14,868 bases of DNA from Desulfobacterales bacterium (lineage in GTDB: Bacteria > Desulfobacterota > Desulfobulbia > Desulfobulbales > BM004), in assembly GCA_030621655.1 (NCBI GenBank), contig JAUXHH010000017.1:1-14868 (forward strand), read 5' to 3'. Both the position numbers and the translations under genes were made by a program. Each line of letters opens with the position of its first letter. Position 1 is the stretch's first letter. The notes under the pieces were generated by a model. It had not been told where the DNA came from, ran no database searches, and was given only the letters and a program-made list of their open reading frames with translations. Below are positions 1 through 6,256 of this stretch, in pieces.

Positions 1-34
1 AAAACCCCAATGACAAGTGGGTTGTTGGCGGAGC

Positions 35-577
35 CTATTGAGAGTTCTCGATTTTGTTCAGGGCCCATGCTGCCATTTTTCTAACAGATTCATCTTCATC
101 AGTCAGGAGTTTCCTGATTGAATCTGCTGCCCTTTCATCCTGTAATTCACCCAGGGTTGCCACCATCATTGCCCTGACATATGGTGATGGATCATCCAGG
201 GCGGGTAACAGCCTCAACAGGGTAAGGGCAATATCGAGCCTGCCAATCTTGCCCAGCGCCTCAGCCGCATAAGCCCGCACATAAAAATTATCGTCCTGGA
301 GACGGTTGCATACCGAGACAAGGGATTGTTTTTTTTGTATTTCCCCAAGGACCTGGACAGCCTCCACCCTGACAAATGGATCGGGATCATTTAATTTTTG
401 CAGTAAATTTTCAAAATTTTCAATATCGGAAAACTCGGATAAAACAGTAGAAAGGTCGGAAGACGGGGCCGGATGAAGGCTTTCTTCACCACCAACACCT
501 CCGTGGCTTAGCGCTAATGAATTTCCTCCTAAGATAAGACCAGTGACCAGTGCAGCTGTAAGCAATATACTTTTCAT
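35..577 (-). CDS. Exported HEAT-repeat protein
   Basis: Product of about 180 aa. The N-terminus (MKSILLTAALVTGLILGG) is a typical signal peptide, with likely cleavage near residue 23, so the protein probably acts in the periplasm. From about residue 50 to the C-terminus there are four to five HEAT/PBS-lyase-type helical repeats. Their recurring pattern is D-x-x-x-x-VR-x-x-A-x-x-A-LG-x-I, for example around DPFVRVEAV, DNFYVRAYA, SPYVRAMMV and ESVRKMAAW. Such repeats are usually protein-binding scaffolds; no catalytic residues are seen, so the partner is unknown. The open frame extends 40 codons further upstream, but the start at 577 is preferred: a GGAGGG ribosome-binding site (584-589) sits just before it and the signal peptide begins there. 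The gene is on the same strand as the kinase/regulator pair but separated from it by 337 nt, so it is probably transcribed independently. Confidence 0.8.
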   Translation of the reverse strand: MKSILLTAALVTGLILGGNSLALSHGGVGGEESLHPAPSSDLSTVLSEFSDIENFENLLQKLNDPDPFVRVEAVQVLGEIQKKQSLVSVCNRLQDDNFYVRAYAAEALGKIGRLDIALTLLRLLPALDDPSPYVRAMMVATLGELQDERAADSIRKLLTDEDESVRKMAAWALNKIENSQ

Positions 578-680
578 ATCATACCCTCCAGTTTCGTGTT
601 TTGATTCGCCCAATAAAATTGAAAAACACATTGCTCTCTGAGTCAAGTATAATTTTAATTTCGGTCCAGAAAACCACATG

Positions 681-712
681 GATTTCCAACACTCCAAGAC
701 TCCAGTACTCCA
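681..712. repeat. 8-bp-period short tandem repeat
   Basis: Three 8-nt units ending in ACTCCA (ACACTCCA, AGACTCCA, GTACTCCA) follow a related unit GATTTCCA. They lie in the 578-914 spacer between the HEAT-repeat gene and the regulator gene. No coding potential is evident. The same arrangement, an 8-nt-period repeat followed by the 55-nt element, recurs near 14100-14213. Confidence 0.6.
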
Positions 713-740
713 TAAAAATTATGAATGACAAAGACTATAA

Positions 741-755
741 GCCCCCCATGGGGGC
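741..755 (-). terminator. GC-rich hairpin, possible weak terminator
   Basis: GCCCCC and GGGGGC arms (741-746 and 750-755) enclose a 3-nt loop. Read on the minus strand the hairpin is followed by a broken T-rich stretch (TTATAGTCTTT), so it might end transcripts from the kinase/regulator operon whose last stop codon is at 915. The T tract is poor and the distance is about 160 nt, so the terminator call is weak. Confidence 0.3.
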
Positions 756-759
756 AAAT

Positions 760-814
760 CAGGTAAGCGAGCCTGCGAGACTCCGAAGCAACATTCTATG
801 GGCTTGGATTCTTT
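760..814 (+). repeat. Dispersed 55-nt element, copy A
   Basis: The first 28 nt match the copy at 14159-14186 in 27 of 28 positions (core AAGCGAGCCTGCGAGACTCC here). After a diverged middle of the same length, both copies end in GGATTCTTT at the same offset. Copy A has lost most of the second hairpin that copy B can form. The element lies in the 578-914 spacer, in the same orientation as copy B. Its family is not recognised. Confidence 0.65.
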
Positions 815-858
815 GCATTTTTGAGGAGGGGGGGGATGATGGATAAAACTGGACCATT

Positions 859-870
859 CGCAAATTTGCG
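859..870. other. Perfect 12-bp palindrome CGCAAATTTGCG
   Basis: Self-complementary sequence 44 nt beyond the regulator's stop codon. It has no spacer and no T tract, so it is not a convincing terminator. It could be a protein-binding site or chance. The remainder of the 578-914 spacer shows no convincing gene; an eight-G run lies just left of this site near 830. Confidence 0.35.
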
Positions 871-914
871 CTTGTTTAATGAATGATGATCTGGCTTATC
901 GGGTATAGTGATTA

Positions 915-2258
915 TTATTTTTCAGCAGCAGGAAGCAGTTCCAGGTTTTTCATTTTGGTACGCAACTGCTTACGGCTTATGCCAAGCAGTCTTGCTGCTT
1001 TTGACTGGTTCCATGATGATTTATCAAGGGCCTTGATAATGGTCCTTTTCTCAATTTCAGGCAGGTTGAATTCCCTGACTTCCGGGTACTGATCCTCGGC
1101 AAACATTTTCATTTTCCTGGGCAGACACTCAACATTTATCGTGTCATACTGGCAGAGGATGACGGCCCGCTCCATGACGTTTTCCAGTTCGCGTACATTG
1201 CCCGGCCAATCATAACTCATCAGCCCATTCATGGCTTCCTGGTCTATTTCGCGGATGTCTTTTTTGTTCTTTTCCCGGAAATGTTCCAGGTAGTGATTTG
1301 CCAGCAAAGGGATATCATCCAACCGTTCACGCAAGGGAGGTAGCCGGATAGCTATAACATTGAGCCGGTAATAGAGGTCTGACCGAAACTCTTTATTTTC
1401 CAGGGAGGATTCAATGTCTCTGTTGGTGGCAGAGAGCACCCTCACATCCACATTGATTTTGTCTTTGCCGGCAATCCTGCGAATTTCCTTTTCCTGCAGG
1501 AAGCGCAGCAGTTTTTTCTGCAAAGCGAAATCCAGGTCGCCGATCTCGTCAAAAAAGGTTGTGCCGCCCTGGGCCATCTCGATCAGGCCCAATTTTCTTT
1601 CATCCGCACAGGTGAAGGCACCCTTTTCATAGCCGAACAGTTCACTTTCCATAAGCTCGGGAGGAATGGTCGTGCAGTCAATCGGTATAAACGGCTTGTC
1701 AGCCCGCAAGGAGGTATAATGTATGGCCCGCGCCACAAGTTCCTTGCCGGTGCCCGACTCACCCAGGATCAGTATGTTTGCATCAGTCTTGCTCACCCGC
1801 TTGATCATCGTGAAGACATCCTGCATGGCAGGGGTCTTGCCGATTATGTTGAAATACTGAGACCTGCCTGCATCAGCGTCATTAACCTTAGATGTACCGC
1901 TTACCAGGATATCACGGACAATGGATTCCAGCAGGTTTACATTCACCGGTTTTGTCAGGTAGGTGTAGGCGCCTTTCCGCATAGCATTTACGGCCAGTTC
2001 AATAGTCCCGTGAGCAGTCAGAAGAATGAAGGGTAAGTCAGGTGAGAAAGTCTTGGCTTTTTCCAGGAGGTCTTCACCGCTCATGCCCCCCATTTTGAAG
2101 TCAGACACAACCAGACTGTACTTTTTCTTTTTTATGAGATCAAGCGCCTCTTCACCGGACCGCGCCGTATCAATTTCCGTCCAACTGTTGCGCAGCGTAG
2201 CGGCCAGTACCTTGAGCGTGTTTATTTCATCGTCAACAATAAGGATATTATGTGCCAT
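915..2258 (-). CDS. NtrC-family sigma-54-dependent response regulator
   Basis: Product of 447 aa with the full three-domain layout. A receiver domain (about 1-120) carries acidic D9/D10, phospho-acceptor D53, T81 and K103. A AAA+ sigma-54 interaction domain (about 140-370) has Walker A GESGTGKE (166-173), Walker B TTFFDEIGD (233-241) and the R-finger region FRSDLYYRLN. A Fis-type helix-turn-helix follows at about 405-440 (NQSKAARLLGISRKQLRTKM). The sigma-54 contact loop reads GAFTCA (213-218) instead of GAFTGA. The start ATG is 11 nt after the kinase stop, and its Shine-Dalgarno AGGAGA overlaps that stop, indicating tight coupling. It is expected to be phosphorylated by the upstream kinase and to activate -24/-12 promoters. 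Three such promoters and three related inverted repeats lie within 4 kb, so self-regulation and control of the sulfur operon are inferred. Confidence 0.95.
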   Translation of the reverse strand: MAHNILIVDDEINTLKVLAATLRNSWTEIDTARSGEEALDLIKKKKYSLVVSDFKMGGMSGEDLLEKAKTFSPDLPFILLTAHGTIELAVNAMRKGAYTYLTKPVNVNLLESIVRDILVSGTSKVNDADAGRSQYFNIIGKTPAMQDVFTMIKRVSKTDANILILGESGTGKELVARAIHYTSLRADKPFIPIDCTTIPPELMESELFGYEKGAFTCADERKLGLIEMAQGGTTFFDEIGDLDFALQKKLLRFLQEKEIRRIAGKDKINVDVRVLSATNRDIESSLENKEFRSDLYYRLNVIAIRLPPLRERLDDIPLLANHYLEHFREKNKKDIREIDQEAMNGLMSYDWPGNVRELENVMERAVILCQYDTINVECLPRKMKMFAEDQYPEVREFNLPEIEKRTIIKALDKSSWNQSKAARLLGISRKQLRTKMKNLELLPAAEK

Positions 2259-2269
2259 TCATTGCTCTC

Positions 2270-3961
2270 CTAATCATTAAGAACAAGGGTAAAGATGCTT
2301 CCCTTACCCGGTGAACTCTCAACAGTCAAATCGCCGCCATGCTCCCTGGCGATCTTTTTTGATATAGCCAGGCCGAGCCCGGTGCCGCGGGTCTTGGTGG
2401 TGAAAAACGGGTTAAAGATATTGTGAATTATTTCCGGCAAAATACCGCTGCCGTTATCCTCAACAGACAAATAGGTTTTATTTTTGTTATGCCAGGTTTT
2501 TACCCGGATTTCACCTTGTTCGCTGACCGCATCAAGGGCATTGATCAAAAGGTTAATAATGACCTGCTTGATCTGGTTATAATCGCAGTTAACCCGAGGA
2601 ATGTCTTCAGCCAGGTCTTCGATTATTGATACCTGCATATCAGGGGATTCCTTGCTCAGCAGGTGAAGGGATTCCTTTGCCAGTTTGTTGAAATCGGTCG
2701 GTTCGGGATTCGGCTCTGCTGTTTTGGAAAAGCTGAGCAGTGTTGTAGTCAACTTATCTATGCGGGAGACCTCACTGGTGATGACGGAGACAAACTCCTT
2801 GGCCAGGCTGCCCTTGGTATTTTTGCCGATATACGTTGCTGCCCCGCCTATGGCATTGAGCGGGTTTTTTATTTCATGCGCCAGGGTGGCGGCCAGTTCA
2901 CCGGTGGCAGCCAGCCGGCACATTCTCTCCTGTTCTTCAATGGCATTATCCAGCCGCTTCAGCATGTCATTGAATGCCCCGGAAAGCTCCCCGATCTCGT
3001 CATTGCTCTGAATGGGAATTTGCTTGTGCATGCCCGTTCCCACCATGCCGTCCACCGAGTTCTTCAACTGCAGAATGGGCCGAATCAGTCTGATAATCAT
3101 GCCCAATCCAAACAGGAGGCCGGAGATAAGCGTGATGAGCAGGAGCAGAAAAATGATAAACCGACGGCCGATTATAGTGACAGGGGAGATATTGTCGTAA
3201 AACACGAAGGTCCCAAAAAAGAGCAGAGGAATGGCAGCAAGAATGGAAAAAGCGGCCAGGGCCCTGTAGAGGATGGAACCCTCCATTTTCAGGAGCTCCA
3301 CCCTAGTCATGCTGAAAAACAAAATGATAAAACCAAGCGGTCTCATGATATGGCCATGCACCCAGACAGTGGAGCCGATTTGCGCCGGGAAGAAGAGAAA
3401 AATAGCGCCCACGCAGATTATGAGATGGCCTAAAGCGGACAAAAGAAACCGTTTGCTTCTCCGCCGGTAAAATGTACCGATATACAGGATACAGACAATG
3501 CCGGAAAGGTAGGCAATCAATATCCAGACCAGCGGCCGGAATTGTCCGAAAAAAGGGAAATGTTCATAGACCGCAGGATGCCATAGGGCAAGCAGCGGGA
3601 TATAGAGCAGGGGCAAAGCTATCTTGTTGCGCGGATTTTCAACCGAGATGGCCAGAATAAGGATAAAAAGCCCGAGGCTATAACCCAAGAGTGTCTGGTA
3701 AAGAATATTCAAGTGGGAGTGGGAGGCATGAATGAAGGCATGGATCAGGCTGCTGCTGCTAAGGATCAGGAAGCCCGCACCGACAAGAAAGATTCGACTG
3801 CTTTTAGTCTGGTCGCCGCCAACCCTAATACCACAGGTCCTGAATGCCCTGACAGCAATCAGCAGACATATAAATGCGATAAGAATCTCCTCGCCGATAT
3901 GATAATTCAGCAGAAATTCTTTTGATAAGATGTTGCTTGTTAAAAAATTAAATCTTTCCAT
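2270..3961 (-). CDS. Polytopic membrane sensor histidine kinase
   Basis: About 563 aa from the start chosen here. The N-terminal half has about eight hydrophobic segments, followed by a HAMP linker (about 285-345), a HisKA H-box AHEIKNPLNAI with H362, and a HATPase_c domain: N-box around N470-N474, DNGSG at 502-506, FFTTK, GTGLGL at 526-531. The sensor half is not a recognised family. It is notable for a histidine cluster in or next to a membrane segment (H74, H78, H81, H83) plus H128, H134, H202 and H204, which might bind haem or a metal. The open frame continues to 4135, but that start and the one at 4096 lie upstream of the predicted transcription start (about 4092). The ATG at 3961 immediately precedes the first amphipathic/membrane stretch, though it lacks a clear Shine-Dalgarno. 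It forms an operon with the regulator gene. Confidence 0.9.
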   Translation of the reverse strand: MERFNFLTSNILSKEFLLNYHIGEEILIAFICLLIAVRAFRTCGIRVGGDQTKSSRIFLVGAGFLILSSSSLIHAFIHASHSHLNILYQTLLGYSLGLFILILAISVENPRNKIALPLLYIPLLALWHPAVYEHFPFFGQFRPLVWILIAYLSGIVCILYIGTFYRRRSKRFLLSALGHLIICVGAIFLFFPAQIGSTVWVHGHIMRPLGFIILFFSMTRVELLKMEGSILYRALAAFSILAAIPLLFFGTFVFYDNISPVTIIGRRFIIFLLLLITLISGLLFGLGMIIRLIRPILQLKNSVDGMVGTGMHKQIPIQSNDEIGELSGAFNDMLKRLDNAIEEQERMCRLAATGELAATLAHEIKNPLNAIGGAATYIGKNTKGSLAKEFVSVITSEVSRIDKLTTTLLSFSKTAEPNPEPTDFNKLAKESLHLLSKESPDMQVSIIEDLAEDIPRVNCDYNQIKQVIINLLINALDAVSEQGEIRVKTWHNKNKTYLSVEDNGSGILPEIIHNIFNPFFTTKTRGTGLGLAISKKIAREHGGDLTVESSPGKGSIFTLVLND

Positions 3962-3982
3962 TACGTTCAGATCATACCAAAC

Positions 3983-3998
3983 TGTCCCATTTGGGACA
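3983..3998. promoter_or_regulatory. Candidate activator-binding inverted repeat (site 1)
   Basis: Perfect inverted repeat TGTCCCA-TT-TGGGACA. On the minus strand it matches the 5962-5981 site in 16 of 20 positions. Its centre lies about 126 bp upstream of the predicted rightward sigma-54 start (4117), a usual enhancer distance. It is also about 100 bp downstream of the leftward start (4092), within the kinase leader. Binding by the adjacent NtrC-type regulator is inferred. Confidence 0.7.
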
Positions 3999-4090
3999 AC
4001 TTTATCTGTCAAGCCGCCCCGCAACAGCATATAAAATATGGCTGAATAATGCGCTGTCAGCAGGCGATCATTCCTATAACTGAATATTCG

Positions 4091-4106
4091 TGGCATTGTT
4101 GTTGCA
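4091..4106 (+). promoter_or_regulatory. Sigma-54 promoter, rightward (glycosyltransferase)
   Basis: TGGCATTGTTGTTGCA fits the -24/-12 consensus TGGCAC-N5-TTGCA with the invariant GG (4092-4093) and GC (4104-4105) exactly 12 bp apart. The predicted start is near 4117, giving an 89-nt leader before the glycosyltransferase. The TTGCAA hexamer (4102-4107) is shared with the leftward promoter. Confidence 0.7.
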
Positions 4107-4118
4107 AGGTAAATGCCA
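4103..4118 (-). promoter_or_regulatory. Sigma-54 promoter, leftward (kinase/regulator operon)
   Basis: Read on the minus strand the site is TGGCATTTACCTTGCA, identical in 13 of 16 positions to the sulfur-operon promoter at 6156-6171 and with correct GG/GC spacing. The predicted start is near 4092, so the leader to the ATG at 3961 is about 130 nt. The site overlaps the rightward promoter symmetrically: TGGCAT, 5 nt, TTGCAA, 5 nt, ATGCCA. Confidence 0.7.
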
Positions 4119-4205
4119 TATTCAAAGACCTGCACAAATTGAAACGTATAGACGAGGGTGCAGATTTATCAAAAGTAAACAGGCTGTGAACCTTCATGGC
4201 ATGAA

Positions 4206-5906
4206 ATGAAAATGAGGTTACAAAATCCCTTGCTGCGACTTACCAGAACAGAATGGCTGCTGCTTGTTTTATTCATAACCCTGCTGATTTTTCCCCTGCA
4301 GTACATCAGCCGTTCACTGGATATGAGCACCCTGACAAGCTGGCGCTGGGTTTTTGCAGACAAGGGACCGGCCAGTGTTTTTCTGCTTTTATTACCGGCA
4401 GCACTGTTGGCCCTGCCGCTGTCCGGCTCAGACCTGCCGGAAAAACACCCTGCCGTTTCTCTCTTTCTCCTGGCAGTGCTCAGCTGCCTGCCATTTATAA
4501 ACAGCCCTGAATACCTGCTGGACTCGACAAGATATTTTCTCCAGGCAAAATACCTGAAAGTGCATGGCATAAGTGCATTTTTCCAGGAATGGGGTGGAGA
4601 GATCACAGCATGGACCGACCTGCCGCTTGTGCCGCTGATCTATGGGATTCTCTTTAAACTGTTCGGGGAAACCAAATCGGTCATTGCGTTTTTTAATGTG
4701 CTGCTTTTCGGCCTCATCCCAATAATCACTTACTTAATCGGCCAGCTCCTGTGGGACAGGACAACAGGCTTTCTTGCCGGTGTACTTATCATGGCATCCC
4801 CTTATCTTCTCTCCCAGGTCCCTCTCATGCTGGTTGATATTCATGTCATGTTCTTCCTGCTGTTGGCAGTGTGCACCTTCCTCTACACTCTTGAGCGAGG
4901 CGGCTTTCTTTTGACGCTCGGTGCTGCCATGGCCATCATCATTGCACTCTTCTGCAAGTATTCAACCTGGCCAATGCTTGGCGTGCTTGGCATCATCGTA
5001 CTGATAAGGATAGACACACAGCCCGGCATAGTAATAAAGCGTTCATTGGGTGTGGCAGTTCTGACAGGTTTGCTGCTAGGGGCTATTTTCATGTGGAAGG
5101 GCGCCTTGATTTTAGAGCAGATCAATTTCCTGCGCACCTATCAGCTGTCCGGGCTAAAAAATTGGCAGGAAGGATATGCAGCAGTGTTTTTCTTTCAGGC
5201 CCACCCTTATATATTGCTGGCTGCATTATTCGGATGCTGCCGTGCTGCAATCAATCGTGACAGAAAAATATTTATAATTGTCTGGTTCGCGGTCATGGTA
5301 TTTTTCCTGGAACTGAAAAGATTGCGGTATCTCCTGCCTCTTCTGCCCTTTCTGTCCTTGACGGCCGCCTACGGCCTGCAGTCCATAACCCATGCCCAGG
5401 TCAGGAGATACATAGCTTACTGTGGTGTGCTGTCGTCACTGGTTATCGGTATCTGGGTATACAGGCCGTTCCTGGCAGTAACGAGTATGTCAAATCTGAA
5501 AAATGCAGGCATATTTTTGAATACACTTCAAACTGATGCAGTTGAGGTGTATTGCCTGCCCCAGGCACATTCTCTTGGAAATACTTCTGTTGCGGTCCCT
5601 ATTCTGGATCTGTATACCGACAAAAAAATTTACCAGAACCAAACCTGGAACTCAGAAGAAGGATACCGGAGAGCGCAGAACGGTTCATTGCGATTTACCT
5701 GGGAACTCACGCAACCGACTTACTACCGGGACAAAAAATATGCTGATCTGCAACTCCCTGTTGTGGTCATTTCAAGCGAACCAATCAGCAACATGCCCAA
5801 GCATCTGGCAGAGAAATATCCATCCAGCAGGTTAATCAGAAAATTTACCAACAGCTCAAAAGTATTCCGCTACCAGACCTTTGTTACGGTCTTTGACACG
5901 GACTAA
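4206..5906 (+). CDS. GT-C (PMT/ArnT-like) membrane glycosyltransferase
   Basis: Product of 566 aa with about ten to twelve hydrophobic segments in the N-terminal two thirds and a soluble C-terminal tail of about 140 aa. The first extracytoplasmic loop has the acidic motif typical of GT-C enzymes (LLDSTRYFLQAKYL, D106). It is followed by the family pattern DLPLVPLIYGILFKLFGE and a second acidic site in MLVDIHVMF. Such enzymes transfer a sugar from a polyprenyl-phosphate donor to a lipid or protein on the periplasmic face. The acceptor cannot be told from the sequence, and assignment to the dolichyl-phosphate-mannose/PMT_2 group is by pattern only. No good Shine-Dalgarno precedes 4206, and ATG 4212 is an alternative. 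It diverges from the kinase/regulator operon, with a sigma-54 promoter 89 nt upstream of the start, which suggests co-regulation. No clear terminator follows. Confidence 0.75.
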   Translation: MKMRLQNPLLRLTRTEWLLLVLFITLLIFPLQYISRSLDMSTLTSWRWVFADKGPASVFLLLLPAALLALPLSGSDLPEKHPAVSLFLLAVLSCLPFINSPEYLLDSTRYFLQAKYLKVHGISAFFQEWGGEITAWTDLPLVPLIYGILFKLFGETKSVIAFFNVLLFGLIPIITYLIGQLLWDRTTGFLAGVLIMASPYLLSQVPLMLVDIHVMFFLLLAVCTFLYTLERGGFLLTLGAAMAIIIALFCKYSTWPMLGVLGIIVLIRIDTQPGIVIKRSLGVAVLTGLLLGAIFMWKGALILEQINFLRTYQLSGLKNWQEGYAAVFFFQAHPYILLAALFGCCRAAINRDRKIFIIVWFAVMVFFLELKRLRYLLPLLPFLSLTAAYGLQSITHAQVRRYIAYCGVLSSLVIGIWVYRPFLAVTSMSNLKNAGIFLNTLQTDAVEVYCLPQAHSLGNTSVAVPILDLYTDKKIYQNQTWNSEEGYRRAQNGSLRFTWELTQPTYYRDKKYADLQLPVVVISSEPISNMPKHLAEKYPSSRLIRKFTNSSKVFRYQTFVTVFDTD

Positions 5907-5961
5907 CCCACAATTCTCACGAATATTTCAGCAACTGATTCTTTCCCGCTGCCATCCCTAG

Positions 5962-5981
5962 ATTGTCCCAAACGGCACAAT
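5962..5981. promoter_or_regulatory. Candidate enhancer site 2 (upstream of sulfur operon)
   Basis: Imperfect inverted repeat ATTGTCCCAAACGGCACAAT with 8-nt arms differing at one position. It matches site 1 (read on the minus strand) in 16 of 20 positions. Its centre is about 210 bp upstream of the predicted start at 6182, in the usual range for NtrC-type activators. Confidence 0.7.
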
Positions 5982-5993
5982 TCTGCTTTTCAG

Positions 5994-6013
5994 GGTGTGC
6001 CGATCAGGACAAT
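5994..6013. promoter_or_regulatory. Candidate enhancer site 3 (upstream of sulfur operon)
   Basis: GGTGTGCCGATCAGGACAAT matches the reverse complement of site 2 in 15 of 20 positions, keeping TGTGCC and GGACAAT. Its centre is 32 bp from that of site 2, three helical turns, so both sites lie on one DNA face. It is about 180 bp upstream of the predicted start. A-rich tracts occupy the stretch between it and the promoter. Confidence 0.6.
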
Positions 6014-6155
6014 TATCAAAAAAACTCAAAGCCGTCCTTTGACCAAAAACCATTGCGCAAAAGATCTCAAAAAAAAGCCCGACGCTTATCAGGCGTATTT
6101 TGCAGGGAGATTTATGGAATCCATCGGTGTCCCATACCAGGAAGGTACCACAATG

Positions 6156-6171
6156 TGGCATGGGCCTTGCA
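6156..6171 (+). promoter_or_regulatory. Sigma-54 promoter of the sulfur operon
   Basis: TGGCATGGGCCTTGCA has the invariant GG (6157-6158) and GC (6169-6170) 12 bp apart and differs from the consensus only at the sixth position. The predicted start is near 6182, which excludes all translation starts upstream of that point and leaves a leader of about 70 nt before the GTG at 6254. Confidence 0.8.
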
Positions 6172-6242
6172 GACGAGGAAGGTGATTTTCATCAAAAATC
6201 CGCGGCCATATACTGTTCGCTTGAAAAACAAAAGAAACAAAA

Positions 6243-6256
6243 AGGAGGTAGTAGTG
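6243..6256 (+). promoter_or_regulatory. Shine-Dalgarno and GTG start of the transporter gene
   Basis: AGGAGG at 6243-6248 is followed after 5 nt by GTG at 6254, in frame with the transporter. This is the only strong ribosome-binding site between the promoter and the first membrane segment, and it sets the start used here. Confidence 0.8.

Noticed and set aside
838..885. Short plus-strand frame (ATG DKTGPFANLRL...) after a GAGGAGGGGGG stretch
   Set aside because: Only 15 codons; the purine-rich run mimics a ribosome-binding site, and the frame overlaps the 12-bp palindrome.
2663..3433. 256-codon open frame on the plus strand opposite the membrane kinase gene
   Set aside because: It lies wholly antisense to a well-defined kinase with all catalytic boxes; its composition (Gln/His/Gly-rich) is typical of a shadow frame.
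3962..4135. 58-residue N-terminal extension of the membrane kinase
   Set aside because: The two outermost start codons (4135, 4096) lie upstream of the predicted transcription start, and the region holds the double promoter and the 3983-3998 repeat. ATG 4030 cannot be fully excluded, as neither it nor 3961 has a clear ribosome-binding site.
5997..6185. 62-aa open frame upstream of the transporter
   Set aside because: It overlaps enhancer site 3 and ends just past the sigma-54 promoter; no ribosome-binding site and no recognisable domain.
5963..6253. N-terminal extension of the YedE-like transporter reading frame back to a TTG at 5963
   Set aside because: The stretch contains two enhancer-like sites and a -24/-12 promoter, is low-complexity and basic, and lacks a ribosome-binding site; the GTG at 6254 has AGGAGG in front.
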